NCBI GenBank assembly: GCA_023078685.1 | Contig: JALGAS010000002.1 | Location: forward strand, 7,378,001-7,442,000 | From: Neopestalotiopsis rosae | Lineage: Eukaryota > Ascomycota > Sordariomycetes > Amphisphaeriales > Sporocadaceae | DNA: 64,000 bases | Direction: 5' to 3' | Part shown: positions 45,732 to 57,127 of the stretch, piece by piece | Position numbering within the stretch: the stretch's first letter is position 1 | How the letters are laid out: each line of letters begins with the position of its first letter | The notes under the pieces: generated by a model | Database searches by the model: none | What the model saw: only the letters and a program-made list of their open reading frames with translations | Told to the model about the DNA's origin: nothing | Translations under genes and position numbers: made by a program

Positions 45732-46025
45732 ATGTCTCAGCATGTCTTACCCCTGGATATTGTCGATGATGAAGACAATAGTACAATTAGCTCCGACAAC
45801 GAAGATCTTGACAATCATCGAGAAGTGCTTGGTCACCTTTCGTGCGATGAACGGCTTACAGCAGGACATCTGATTACAGAGAACCATGTATGTTCCTGTG
45901 TGGTGACGGGTATGCGACGGAATCTTGAGTTAGCGAAGTCAAACCCAGTGAAGCAACTTTATGCATCCAAGGCTGATGAGTTTACTGTCTGCGCGAGCAA
46001 GGAACGCCCGTCTCATCATAAGTGA
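45732..46025 (+). CDS. Small acidic ORF, doubtful gene
   Basis: The frame has 97 codons with a good start context (CACCATG), just after a T-rich tract. The N-terminus is acidic (I-V-D-D-E-D, S-D-N-E-D); the rest has no recognisable domain or signal. It may be a fragment of a decayed gene or chance. No supporting splice extension was found. Confidence 0.2.
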   Translation: MSQHVLPLDIVDDEDNSTISSDNEDLDNHREVLGHLSCDERLTAGHLITENHVCSCVVTGMRRNLELAKSNPVKQLYASKADEFTVCASKERPSHHK

Positions 46026-46361
46026 CAAAGTTCTGAATTTTGACGCACTAGAGCTGTATTCATACTATATATGGTTTCCTGACATAGTCATAGAGCAGAC
46101 CTGTTCAGATCCGGTAAATGAAGGCCCAATAGACATCAAATTGGTCGCGTGTGTGCTATGGCGGACTACAAGAGCTGCACAAGTCACAGAAAGAGCTTAA
46201 ACCACGGCTCATGCGTCTGTTTTTGATCGCGGTCATGGATTGGTGAGTTTGCTTTGAGCAAGATTTCAATCACTATTTCATCTTCCGCCAGACCTTTTCT
46301 AACTCAACTCCATAGGTATTTGGCACTTGAGGCTAAGTTTTCTTGGGCTCGCTGCGGCAGC

Positions 46362-47546
46362 CTAAGCAACTGCCACGGCCTTTGACGTTTTTTCTGGGTA
46401 CTGCAGTCTTGCTCTGAGGCGCCTGTAATCCTCTTGAACGACTGGCGGGTATTTTGCTGGGTTCTCCAAGTTCGAACATGCTGGTAAACACTCAATCAAC
46501 GACTTCGAGTCTGGGCTTACAAAGTAAGGTATCGAGTACCGAGCACGGGTCATCAACTTTGTGCCATCCTTGTTTGCTTGCAATGGCGGGACTGTAACAC
46601 GATGAAGCGTAGACTTGAGATAATCATTGCTCCATCGCATTAGCAGGTCTCCTACATTCATCACCATTGCTCGCTTCATCGGTGTAGCATCGACAAACGT
46701 GCCAGGGAGATTGGGGTCCTCAACCTGTAGTCCGCCGCAGTCGTCTTGGAACAGCATGGTGATGGAACCCCAGTCCGAGTGTGCGGGCATTCGTGCCAAT
46801 GCATTACTGGAGAGCTTTTCTGTCTCAACTGGCGGGTAGTGTAGCAAGCGAAGTTGGTTGTTGACACCGCTGTGGAAGCGCAGGAGATAGTCCTCGTCCT
46901 CCAAGCCGATGCCTAATGCAACCGCTTTTAGGATCTCTTTGGCCGTGTCGAAGCAATGCCCGTAGAACTCCGTCATGAAGCCTCGGAAACCAGGGAGAGT
47001 ATCTTCCGGGAGCCACACATTGGGCTGCTCGGGGTTGTCTTCACTTCCGATTTCGTAACTTTCCTAGTTTAATTACGATATATTAGTACAGACAGTTACT
47101 ATCATACCAGCTGACTGAGTCGAGTTGTCTGTACACACTCGTAACCTACTTTGCAGTCTTGCACTTTTCTCAGCTCCTCGTCCTCGGCATCCGAGTCTTG
47201 GTCTTCTTTATGGATGTACTGAGAGACCTTTTCAAGTCCCGGCCAGGAGTACCCTCTATGCACGTTGGGGCCTGTCCGTACCAGTTAGTAATGGCGCTGC
47301 TCATTTGACTTTGCAGATATTACCTGGCGGATGAGGGGCTAGCATCTTCTTCTCCTCTGGTAAATCAAAGAGTTTCTTGGACCAGCCAAAAGCTTCATCG
47401 AGCAGGTCGTCTCGCACACCATGATTGATGATGTAGACAAATCCAACTTGTTTGCACGCGGTCGCAAGCTCTTGTGCTATTCGTTGCTTGTCTTCCGCGC
47501 TGCCATCTTGCCACTTGCCAAAGTCAATGATAGGTAAAGATGCCAT
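46362..47546 (-). CDS. 2-oxoglutarate/Fe(II)-dependent oxygenase (isopenicillin N synthase-like), three exons
   Basis: Exons 47546-47324, 47271-47150 and 47063-46362 give 348 residues. The N-terminal DIOX_N domain starts with L-P-I-I-D-F and contains G-F-V-Y-I-I-N-H-G. The catalytic domain supplies the iron triad His210, Asp212 (H-S-D-W-G) and His269 (T-L-H-R-V), and the 2-oxoglutarate clamp Arg290-Tyr-Ser292. Such enzymes hydroxylate or desaturate small molecules with succinate and CO2 as by-products. The start is the ATG at 47546; four in-frame codons upstream lack an ATG. It is divergent from the NCS1 permease across 580 bases, suggesting shared control. The natural substrate is unknown; transport neighbours hint at a nitrogenous compound, which is inference. 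Confidence 0.9.
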
Positions 47547-48126
47547 ATTTGTATACAATTATCTATTTTGGTGACCCAAAAGCTGATTTTCGTGCATGCT
47601 TGGGTCTTTCATTAATCCCAGGGTAACACGTACGAGTACGAAACACGATTTTGTTCTGATATAATCATCTACATATCGCCGCCACCTTCCAACCATCACT
47701 AGAAGCGGGGTCGATAATGGTTCAATCGGCATGCGCTTGATTGTGTCACTTGATACGAGATTATGATTGCGGACCTACTCCGAATACCCGTCGGCAATAC
47801 CGCTGCAGACTCTAAGCAGCCTTGGCGATCAGATTTGGTGCTTGTTGGCCCAATTAAGTGCATCAATTGGTTGCTCCTGTACTACTCCCCCGACGGCTCG
47901 CTTATCGCATGTCGATCATGGAGCACAGTAAAGGGTAGCATCGATGATAATCAGTTAGCCTCCTTTCATTCTTGTCATTCTCGTTATATGTCCAATGTTA
48001 TCCCACAAATGACGGTTTATGGATTCACAAAAGGTGTCCAAATACTGTGAAGCTAATTGCGTTTTGCTCACAACGCCTCAATCGACGTTTTATTTTGTAG
48101 AAAGTTTCGTCTGTCTGAAATAGCCT
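47547..48126. promoter_or_regulatory. Shared divergent promoter region, 2OG oxygenase / NCS1 permease
   Basis: 580 bases separate the two start codons. GATA cores occur (for example near 47944), as expected if nitrogen regulators of the AreA type act here, but they are too short to be conclusive. No open frame of note. Confidence 0.4.
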
Positions 48127-50125
48127 ATGGTAACAATGTCCAAAAGCAAAACTGCATATTGGATGAAGCGCTTGGAGTGCCCTGTCGACGAAAATGCCAA
48201 CTACAGGAACACTTACTGGTGCAATCGTGACTTGATACCCATTCCAGAAGATAGGCGAACCTGGACATGGCAAGGCTTTGCTGGATATTGGGTGATCTGC
48301 GGGTATGTCTTGCATCATATGGCTTTTGGAAGACACCATTAATCAGACTCACCAGCATCAACACTACGGCCTGGACCGCTGGATCGTCACTGCTGTCGCT
48401 CGGTCTTAACGCGCAACAAGCCATAGGGTGTGTCGTGGGCGTTGCTATCATTTCTGCCCTCATCGCTGTGCTGGCCGGTTGGCCGGGGAGTCATGTGTAC
48501 TTGGGCTTCACTGTGCTTAGCCGAGCTTCTTGGGGAATGCGCGGTGGGTTTTGGCCGGTTCTGAATCGAATTGTCACGGCATGTGTCTGGATGGGTATCC
48601 AAGTAGGTCTTCGAAAACAGGGCCCGCCGTATGTGTCTGGCTAATCACCACCACTAGGCCTACTGGGGAGGACAAGGTATGAACATTCGATCACCTGTGC
48701 CCTGCTCCAAAGCTAATAACTTATTACCAGCTGTCAAGATTATGCTCCGCGCCATTATCGGACCAACATTTGTAAACCTCCGAAACACCCTGCCGTCTTC
48801 ATCGAATACAGACACTGCCAGCCTCATCAGCTTCTTCGTATTTATCGTCATTTTCCTGCCATTACCCATGATCCCTCCTGAGAAGCTTCAGATGCCATTC
48901 CGTATCACATTTGTCATGATTACCGCAACCATGTTCGGAATGCTAGGATGGGCCATGTCTGCTGCCGGGGGACCAGGGGTTTTGATGAGCACGCCGGCGA
49001 CCTTGAGTGGCTCGGCGCTGAGCTGGAATGCAGTATTCGGGCTGCAGTCCATAGTTGGCTCGCAAGCGTCGGGATGTCTAGGCCAATCAGACTGGACGCG
49101 ATATGCACGGAGTCCCAACTCGGCCCTCTTCGGGCAATTTGTGACGGCGCCCATTTTCATTGTGGTCACGGCACTGTGTGGTATACTCATCACGTCCGGT
49201 GCAGCAACCATATATGGAGAGTATATCTGGAATCCGTTTGAACTGCTCCTCACTATACAAGACCACAGCATGACACCAGCGGCACGCGCTGGGACCTTCT
49301 TCGCAGGACTCGGTTTTCTGACAGATCAGTTGGCCTTGTGCCAGATGTTGAATGGTATCAGCACTGGAATGGACATGGCTGCTCTATGCCCCAAGTATGT
49401 CGCCAGTTTTCTCAAGTTGCAGTAACATCCTGCTGACATTGACAAGATGGATAAACATACGTCGAGGATGCTACATACTGACCGTGGTGGCCATCGCCAT
49501 TTGTCCATGGAATTACGTCACGTAGGTTAATACCTTCACATAATATTGCACATAGGAGGGTATTGATGTGCTTGATACTTTAGCAATCCCGGCACTTTTA
49601 TCACAGTTCTGAGTGGGTGGAGCGTCTTTCTTAGCCCTATGACAGGTATCGTTGTGTCAGACTACTTCATGGTCCGCCGTGGTGAGTATCACATTGGCGA
49701 CCTGTATCTGGGCGATCAACGAAGCGCGTACTGGTATACACACGGATTTAACTTTCGGGGCTTTGCTGCATGGATTCTGGGAATGGCACCTCTGCTGCGT
49801 AAGTCACTAACAAGCTGTTATTGTGCTCACCCAAAGAAGTAATACTGACTTCGATGTAGCCGGATTCGCGAGAGCAGTCCAAGGGTCTTCGAATAACAAC
49901 GGCTGGGATCACATTTATCAAATTGCCTACTTTTACGGATTTGTAACCTCCTTCACGACTTATTACTTGTTCTACCTTGTCTTTCCACAGGAGCGCCAGC
50001 GCGGGACCTCACCGTTCGTGCTAGACCTGCAACCAGAAATTATCACAGGCGCGGATGCCCTAAGCGATCAGAGGATCGATATCGTTGTGACTGGGGAGAA
50101 GAAGACTGATGGACGCGAAGTTTGA
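48127..50125 (+). CDS. NCS1-family permease (uracil/allantoin/purine-type), seven exons
   Basis: Exons 48127-48302, 48356-48602, 48658-48676, 48731-49394, 49447-49521, 49584-49798 and 49860-50125 give 553 residues (550 if the second ATG at 48136 is used). The N-terminus has N-R-D-L-I-P-I-P then R-T-W-T-W-Q-G-F-A-G-Y-W, the fungal Fur/NCS1 signature. G-Q-S-D-W-T-R-Y-A and P-W-N-Y-V-T-N-P also fit. About twelve membrane helices are expected. The family imports uracil, allantoin, uridine, cytosine or related heterocycles by cation symport. Exon 3 is only 19 bases (A-Y-W-G-G-Q), easily missed. The partner gene on the other side of the promoter is a 2OG oxygenase. Exact substrate cannot be read from sequence. 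Confidence 0.92.
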
Positions 50126-50928
50126 GATTCGAAAGAGTCCGTATGTACATTGATGCCCGGAAAGACTCGGAAGGTCCTGCAACAGTGGTCTAATTCATCT
50201 GAGGTAGATTGATGAAGATTGACAGTGGCAATATCTTCTATATTAGTTCCATGCAATCGCCTAATGACATCTCAAATTAGCGTTGCCGTGCATCAGCAAA
50301 ATCGATGCGTCTTAACTGTCAAATTCAATATGTGTTCTACTCTGACTTCCAATCATGACCCGTTGATCGCCTGTTGCAATGACTCTGTGAATATGCCTGA
50401 ATGCCGGTCCAATCTAGGTAGTCGATGGAGACCGAGAAGGTCACATTTTGGAAGCAAATATACTCACGAACTTTCGCGAGATCTACATAAATGCAGATGG
50501 GTATAGTCGCAGATTTCGGTTCATGAGCGTGATTGAGCTACCTACCTCTGTCCACTTCCCCAGCTCACACGAAATCACATGGTTGGTTTGGAATGCTTCC
50601 CAGCGCCGCCCATTCATGACGTTCATTGAATTATGTAGTCTGTTAGGCATCATGTAAGCTGCATTATACAGATTTGACTTTGATTGATTGGATCTTTGAC
50701 GCGAAATATGTCCCTAATCAGTGAGGAGTCGTATGGGTCGTTAGCTTTCTGAAGCTCGACAGAATCAAAGGAGTGAACCGCGCATGCTCTAGCCATGCAA
50801 AGTCGCTTGCTCTGCTAAAGACGAGTTTGAGAGGTAGAATCTGTTGGTAATCGTCGAGATGTATCTATTTCTGGAGTTTGTACATAACTATGGCATATCT
50901 ACCAAACCACTTTGCATCCCGTCGATCC
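50126..50928. other. Intergenic between convergent genes
   Basis: About 0.8 kb of convergent 3' DNA. No supported gene. Confidence 0.5.
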
Positions 50929-51955
50929 CTACGGATCCAGAACGTAACCCTCGGTTCCAGTGTTCTTCCGCTGCACTTTCAATGATTTCAGGTCAACCGT
51001 TTCCAGACTTCTGACCTGTACTGGCGCAGAGTTCATGTTCTTACGATACACTGACAGGACGAAGTCGCGTCTCTCAGCGGGGACCCTGTCAAAGAAACTT
51101 GCACCCTCAGGTGGGCCGTAATTGTTCACAAACATACTGACGCCGCACGTTCCGCAGAATGCATACGCAGTCCATTTGTTCCCTCGTGCATACTCCAATG
51201 TGTGCTCTTTACCATGAATACGGACTTGATCTTTGGTGGGATAAGTCAGGACTTGTGCGGTCTGTTGGTCTAGAAGTCAGTACCATCATGCATATACTCA
51301 GGCAAGACATCATCATTCTGGCAAGCTTACTCTGCGGCAAGCACTGCAATTGTCCTCGCTCAGCTCATCTTCAAGAGCAATTAAGACTTCTACTTGCACT
51401 TTACCACAGTGGCAAGAACCTTGGTGCACGGCTTCAGAATCGTTTGAGGAGACGATGCGTGGTGTCTCTCTGTGATCTTCAGTATGGACGTCGGTGATCC
51501 TTTGCGCCGCTCAAATTAGTTCTTTAAATGGCAGAGAACCTGATACCAAAACATACCCAAACTCAAATGGGTCAATTTCCAAAATTGTACGAGCATTAAT
51601 TGCAAGCTTGCCGGCTAGTGGGCCCGTCACATGCTCACCCAGCACTGGTGAAGCGCAAATGTTGCAAAACTGGCAATTCTATTGTAAGTGACATGTAGCT
51701 TTTTGGTCGCAACATGTCAGGTTGGTCTTGATAGGGAACTCATACCTGGCTATGCAAGGCTTCGGAGCGATATTCGACCAATCTGCCATCATCTCTCGTG
51801 ACTTTGAAGTCGCCAGTGGACGGCAAAACCCAGAGATGGCCCTTTTTGGCACACAAAGTACAGTCGCAGGCAATCACGTCAGTGATCTTGGGTAGGCCCA
51901 CCTCAAAACGGTAGGCACCACAATGGCAGTTCCCGTGGTATATGTTCTTTGCCAT
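50929..51955 (-). CDS. Protein with two GFA/CENP-V-type zinc domains, four exons
   Basis: Exons 51955-51746, 51669-51557, 51499-51331 and 51261-50929 give 274 residues. The GFA fold, named for bacterial glutathione-dependent formaldehyde-activating enzyme, binds zinc through cysteines. Domain 1 has the full set: Cys10, Cys12 (C-H-C), Cys30, Cys32, Cys35 (C-D-C-T-L-C) and Cys72, Cys75. Domain 2 has Cys137, Cys139, then Cys159 and Cys162 in D-N-C-S-A-C with Asp157 where the first Cys normally sits, and Cys200, Cys203 in F-C-G-T-C-G. The second site may therefore be weakened. Acceptor choice at exon 2 is ambiguous by nine bases. Enzymatic activity of fungal members is mostly unproven; a glutathione- or thiol-linked detoxification role is possible. 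Confidence 0.87.
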
Positions 51956-52507
51956 CACAATGATCGATCTTGCTGTATTATAGAAGAAAACAGCGACTAC
52001 AGGCAAGACTAGAAAAATGGTGTTGGTTCAATATTCACTTCTTTCCTGTCGCTGTGCGGAGTTCAAAACATCTGCTGAAATTGTTGCGGCACAGCAGTGG
52101 CACAGGCCTCGCGTAATAGCTATCTACAATCGAGGTATGGCGTGGTATCGCAGGAGAGGATAAGAATAGAATAGATTGGGTGCCTGCCCAGGTCATCGTC
52201 CATGGAATATGAGGTTAGCTGCTGTTATAAGCCCCTACTCAAGGCAGCTATCACTTCCCTTATCTTGGGTCAAGTACAGTAATTGCGTTAGGCGACTTCG
52301 TATAAGATCTGTAGGCACTCTCAGCCGGCCGGTGCGGGGCGGGGGGAGCAGAGAGCACCCCGCACTCCCACGTCGTGCTAGGCACCTTGAGCTGTACCAC
52401 TAAGTTAATTAACCACACTGAATCAACGTGATGGGTAAGCTGGCATCCGGAACACTGCTCGAGCTTCTATGTTCATTCGCAGCCAGAGCTTCATGTAAAT
52501 ATTCACG

Positions 52508-52542
<35 letters not shown>

Positions 52543-53642
52543 CTTCTGTAAGACGCTACCTTGCGTTCGAATTTCTTTTTTCTGTATCCTAGAATATGCA
52601 AGCCTGATACAATTTGATCTCTCGTGGATCTTTGTATCACCTGCCGTGACTCTCTGCCTTGCTTTCTTGTGTTTTGTAAGACTCCCAGATGGCGTCGACC
52701 AAGGCGTATTAAGGACTTGACAGACTTGCGTTCACAAGTTCAGGTCTAGGACTCTGAAAGTGCTTGGTTGAAATGACCATGGCCGGTGATCGCAACCTGC
52801 CTCCTTGCGATGTGAAGCGGGCGGGTTCAAGCTGTCATTGCAGAGCCCAAGCATTCACTTGTTCATCAAGCGAACACCTCGACCAATCAATCGCGTCCTT
52901 CTGTTCTTAGCTCTCGAAGACGCGACAAAAATTGATGCTGGAGATCTTTGATAGTGATTGGGTCTCTTGATTCTTTGCACATTCAACTTTATTGTTTGCT
53001 CTAGTTGCTTTACAAGTCAGCTCGTTTCCTAGAGTCTCGCTTCTGAACCAGATGTAATCGACAGTACTGTACCTTCATCACCACTGCCAGCAAAACAAAA
53101 TCGAGACATCAAGGAAAAGCAAACTCTGTCGAAGCGGTATCTACTAAGGTAAAATGAGGGGTTCGCTATGCCCGTCCATGTGGCCGACAATCACGAAACA
53201 TGAAACATCCAACGTCAGCCCCCTCCCCCGCATTCTCCATGCAGCCGTCTGCATGCGTAGAACCCGTCGTTGGCTCTTACTGGCCTAGAAGGACTCCCGA
53301 AGCTATTGGTGTGACAGCGGATCGCGGGGCTTGGCCATAGCCCTACTCAACACAAACTTGTTCTCGCTCACCATTCGGTCGCTTTTGCAACGTCATCCCG
53401 TCACGAGACTAACACGAGATCTGCATCTTGCATCTCCAAATGCCGTGGCTCGGTTTGGATGGCACCAAATCAACGGGGATTCCCCAGATTTTCCAAAATA
53501 AGTCTTGCATGGACCGACGCTGAGCTTAATGACTTGTCGACATGTGTCTGTATATATGAGAGACCCGAGGATGCCGTGCTTGAAGCAACATAAGCTTAAT
53601 TAAGCCCCCCTCTATGTCCTTGGCTCTCCATCATTCAACGTT
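51956..53642. other. Divergent intergenic region with long T tract
   Basis: This is about 1.7 kb between the GFA gene and a secreted-protein gene. It contains a run of about 31 T bases (52509-52539) and no supported gene. Confidence 0.5.
52509..52539. repeat. Poly-T tract of about 31 bases
   Basis: An uninterrupted T run, possibly a slippage-prone microsatellite or the remnant of a retroposed poly-A tail on the other strand. No flanking target duplication was recognised. Confidence 0.85.
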
Positions 53643-54639
53643 ATGGAACCCACGATCGGACGCAAATCAGCTCTAGTAGCTCTCGGCGTCGCCTTTCTCC
53701 CGACCTCACTGGCCCTTCCGGGCTGGCCTCGGTCAGGTACCATCATTCAAGGTGATGCTTTCCAATTCGATCAATCGACATGGGAGGAGAATCTAGAGCG
53801 TCCAAATGCGACGGGCAGCTTCCCAATTACCGGCTTTGACATTTCCAAAGCTTTTACGTCACCGCCACAAACGGTGGACGGCTGGGAGCTCGCTGTCAAT
53901 GTGACAAGTAGTATCTCGGATGCCGACACACTAAACCCGGGCAATTCCACCGGGCAAGTCTACACCGGCACGAGCATCTACCTCCGAGCTCCAGACGATG
54001 TCATAGCAGCCCTGGACCCGGACACAGCGGCTGACGACACCACCTGGAAGATATGTGTCACGGTCATGACGGGCAGTACCGAGGACGATACTTCCGCAGC
54101 TGATAATGGTACTTGCACTTCGCTTAGTTCTCAGTGCGTCGCCGACTTTCAAGATGCATATGCCGACCAATTCGCCAAGCTCCAGGACTGTTACCGGCAG
54201 CCACCTACTCCTGATAGTTGTGGCGACTCGTTGAACCAAGCCAACCTGACGACGCAGCGTATGTCCTCTGCCTTCCATACCGCTTTGATACTGGCGTGTG
54301 CTGAATGAACCATCGTCGGCTAACACTTCTTCAGAGTATGCTATTGATCACCTTAATGGGACAGAAGTATTTGTGACGGCATCAGGCCCCCATGATGCAG
54401 GCGACGACACGGCCTACGACAGCGCTGTGAAGACAGTATGGCCGGTTTTGGTGGTCTGGGGTTGGAATACTCGGGCCAACGTATCTGATGACACGAAACC
54501 CACAGTCCAACTGACGTGTGCAAGAGCCAATAACACCGGAGACGGAAACGACTCTTCGGCTTCTGTGGCCTCAAGATCGCACGGTGCAGCGGCAATCGCC
54601 TTTGCTATAGCAGGTCTGGCGGCAATAATCCTTCTGTGA
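53643..54639 (+). CDS. Secreted, probably GPI-anchored protein of unknown function, two exons
   Basis: Exons 53643-54258 and 54335-54639 give 306 residues, joining T-T-Q-Q-Y-A-I in frame. The N-terminal signal peptide ends near residue 24 (S-L-A-L-P). The body has several N-x-S/T sites and scattered cysteines (for example K-I-C-V-T, N-G-T-C, S-Q-C, D-C-Y, D-S-C, L-T-C-A), consistent with a disulphide-bonded extracellular fold. The last 20 residues are small and hydrophobic after S-R-S-H-G, as in GPI signals. I do not recognise the family; it resembles lineage-restricted surface proteins of moulds. The gene is convergent with the OPT transporter. Confidence 0.75.
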
Positions 54640-54829
54640 GAGAACAAGGTGAATTCATGACATGACATGATCAGTGAAAACATATTTTCAGCTGCTACCT
54701 TCTCAAATCATACATAATTGTCACAGAAGCTGCATTTAGTCTTTAAGTCGGGGACGTTCATTCCATCAGGATTATGGATTATATAATACTCAAAATTAGA
54801 AAAGTCAAAAGGCCATTATTCTATCCGAT

Positions 54830-57127
54830 TTAGCATGAATCTAGTGGGCATCCCACTTGGGTGCCGTAGACATCGCCACCAACACCGCCGAGCTGCAACG
54901 CTGCGCCGATGACACCACCAAGGCCCTCGCCCGCGATCAGCCCAGCTGCAACGGCATAGCAGTAGGTTTCGTAGCTCGTCCTTCTGCGCTTCCACCAGGC
55001 ATAGCTGACTGCGGCACCCATCAGCGTCGCAGTACTGTACACCGTCTGAGGGATCACGAACGCCACGCCTACAGCCATCCAGTTCGGCAGGTAGTCCCGA
55101 TATTTCTCACGTTCGCCCGTGAGGTACAAATGCTTCAGCACCACTTGAATAATAGCAATGGCCCCAAGAACACATGCGAATATCCCCGACGACAGAGGGA
55201 TGTCGAGCGTATCTTCGGTCACGGCCTGGGCTACAGCACGCCAGGCAGTGACGGAGGGTGCCGAGAAAGCACAGTTTGCATACTCGTCCGGATGTATGAT
55301 ACAGGGGTATGCTGATGTGAACAAGATGAAGACACCAGGCGCGATGAACATGGCAGCAACGGCACCGAGAGCCTGCGCGTAGAACTGCTTCTTTGGTGGA
55401 GTCTTCAGTAAGTAACCTGTCCGAAAATCCGACGTCAATTCCTGAGACATTTCCGCAGCTCCTGAAGCAATACTTCCTGCAACAAGATTGACCGTTTGCT
55501 GCTGTGGAACCGCCAGTCCCTGATTCGAAGTAATACCACCAAAGACGAGCTGCGCGGCATTAGCACTAGCCGTTAGAGGAGCAATATCTGTTACTCCGGC
55601 GCCATGAATACCGAGAAAGGCAAAGAAGACAGCAAATATGGACGCCAGCAGTGCCAGTCCGGCGTTAACTTCGAATTGGACTTCCGAAATGATGCAGGCG
55701 ACAACGACCATGGCAATGGTACCTCCTCCCCAGACCCAAGTCGGTACTTGGTCCTTTTCCTTGGCAGGATCTTCGTGTGTGAATACGTTCTCGTTGAACA
55801 TTGAAGGTCGCCGACGTGAGGACTGGTTGGAAAGATATGTTCTGCTTCGTCCACCCTTCTTGCGCATGAAGTCCCACGACGAGTTCTTCCAGGCATACTT
55901 GATGCCATAATAGAAGCTCCGCCAGTGTACAAGCAGCTCTGCCAGCGAACAACAGACGAGAACGGCGACTCCTGGCCAAAGGAACCAGTATCGAGGTGAT
56001 GGGACGTATCCGGGCTGGTCCACGCCGGTCATCTGGGAAAATGACACGACATTATGCCAGCGCTCGCTATCGGGTGCCATGCCAATTCCAATACAAACAC
56101 CATAGTGGACTAAGATTGGGCCAAGGATGCCCCAGGCAAACAATGTGCCGCAGAACATGGATACGGCCGTGTTCATGCCAACCAACATACCGCTGCCGAT
56201 AAAGGCGGGTGTCCACTCAATCGACCAGCCCCAGTTCTCAACAAATATTGCTGCATTATTATAATTGCCCCAGATGAAGAACCAAGTGAATATGTGCCAG
56301 TCGTACAAGATACCGATCGCATAATACGAGACGACACGCTGGACGAATGCTCCCAAGAAAGTGAAAGAGAGTGCTTTGATTCGCCTTATCGCTTGCACAC
56401 CTTCACTGCTGGCGGCATGCATTGATTGTATCGTTAGGGCCGTAGCGGTACTGACTGTCGGTTAGCTTTGGGCAAAAATTCATGTGACACAGAGGCGGAG
56501 GAAGTCCGAGACCTACGGGGTTGGGAACACGAGACGCAGTTCTCTTGCCATGTTGACGATGAAGAATTTGCGAAGCGGGATCGCGAAACAGAGACCAAAG
56601 AAGGAACATATCAAGGTCAAAGTGACCATTTTCGAAAAGTCGTGTGAGGGATCTTCAGACAAGAGGTTGAGTTGGTACATTGCAGGAAGGCCTGCTGTGA
56701 ATAGCCCCCCGAGTCCGCCAGCGCCAGCGGCCGTCGCCTGAATGATGGAGTTTTCCTTGGGCCCAAAAGGCTGACCCAGAATCGGCAAGTTGGGGAACAC
56801 CTTTGTTAGCAGTTTGACGATACCATAACCGAATATGGCTCCAAACATGGATGCTCCAAATAAGAAGCCCGTCTTGAGACCAAGGTAGATGTTGGATGCG
56901 TTTACGAGGGAGCCGAGTATGACGCCGACAATGAGGGCGCGGGTGGTGAGCGGATCGCCCTCTGGAGGAATGCCCTGAATGTCTGGTAGCGGTTGGAAGA
57001 GGTCAAGGACCGGCGGTAAGACTTCATCGTCGAACTTCTCGTCTTCAACTGGTATTCCCGATTCAACCCTCTCCGGAGCCGAGTAGGCTTCCGGGGGAAT
57101 CTCCTCAGAGTGCCTAGTTCCCGGCAT
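54830..57127 (-). CDS. OPT-family oligopeptide/metal-chelate transporter, two exons
   Basis: Exons 57127-56517 and 56450-54830 give 743 residues. The intron joins V-F-P-T-P-T-A-T-A, a typical OPT segment. The protein has an acidic cytosolic N-terminus (about 70 residues) and many membrane helices. Family-typical stretches include G-L-K-T-G-F-L-F-G, G-M-L-V-G-M-N-T-A, and S-Q-E-L-T-S-D-F-R-T-G-Y-L-L-K. OPT proteins are proton-coupled plasma-membrane importers of small peptides, glutathione or metal-siderophore-like chelates. This one resembles the yeast Opt2/YSL-like branch more than the Opt1 branch, judged by motif style only. The start at 57127 is the first ATG of the frame; upstream in-frame codons lack one. 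Confidence 0.9.

Larger units (their letters stand above)
44128..46361. other. Intergenic between amine oxidase and 2OG oxygenase genes
   Basis: This is promoter DNA of the amine oxidase plus about 2 kb without a firm gene. It includes a T tract at about 45661-45676 and one weak small ORF (45732-46025). Confidence 0.45.
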
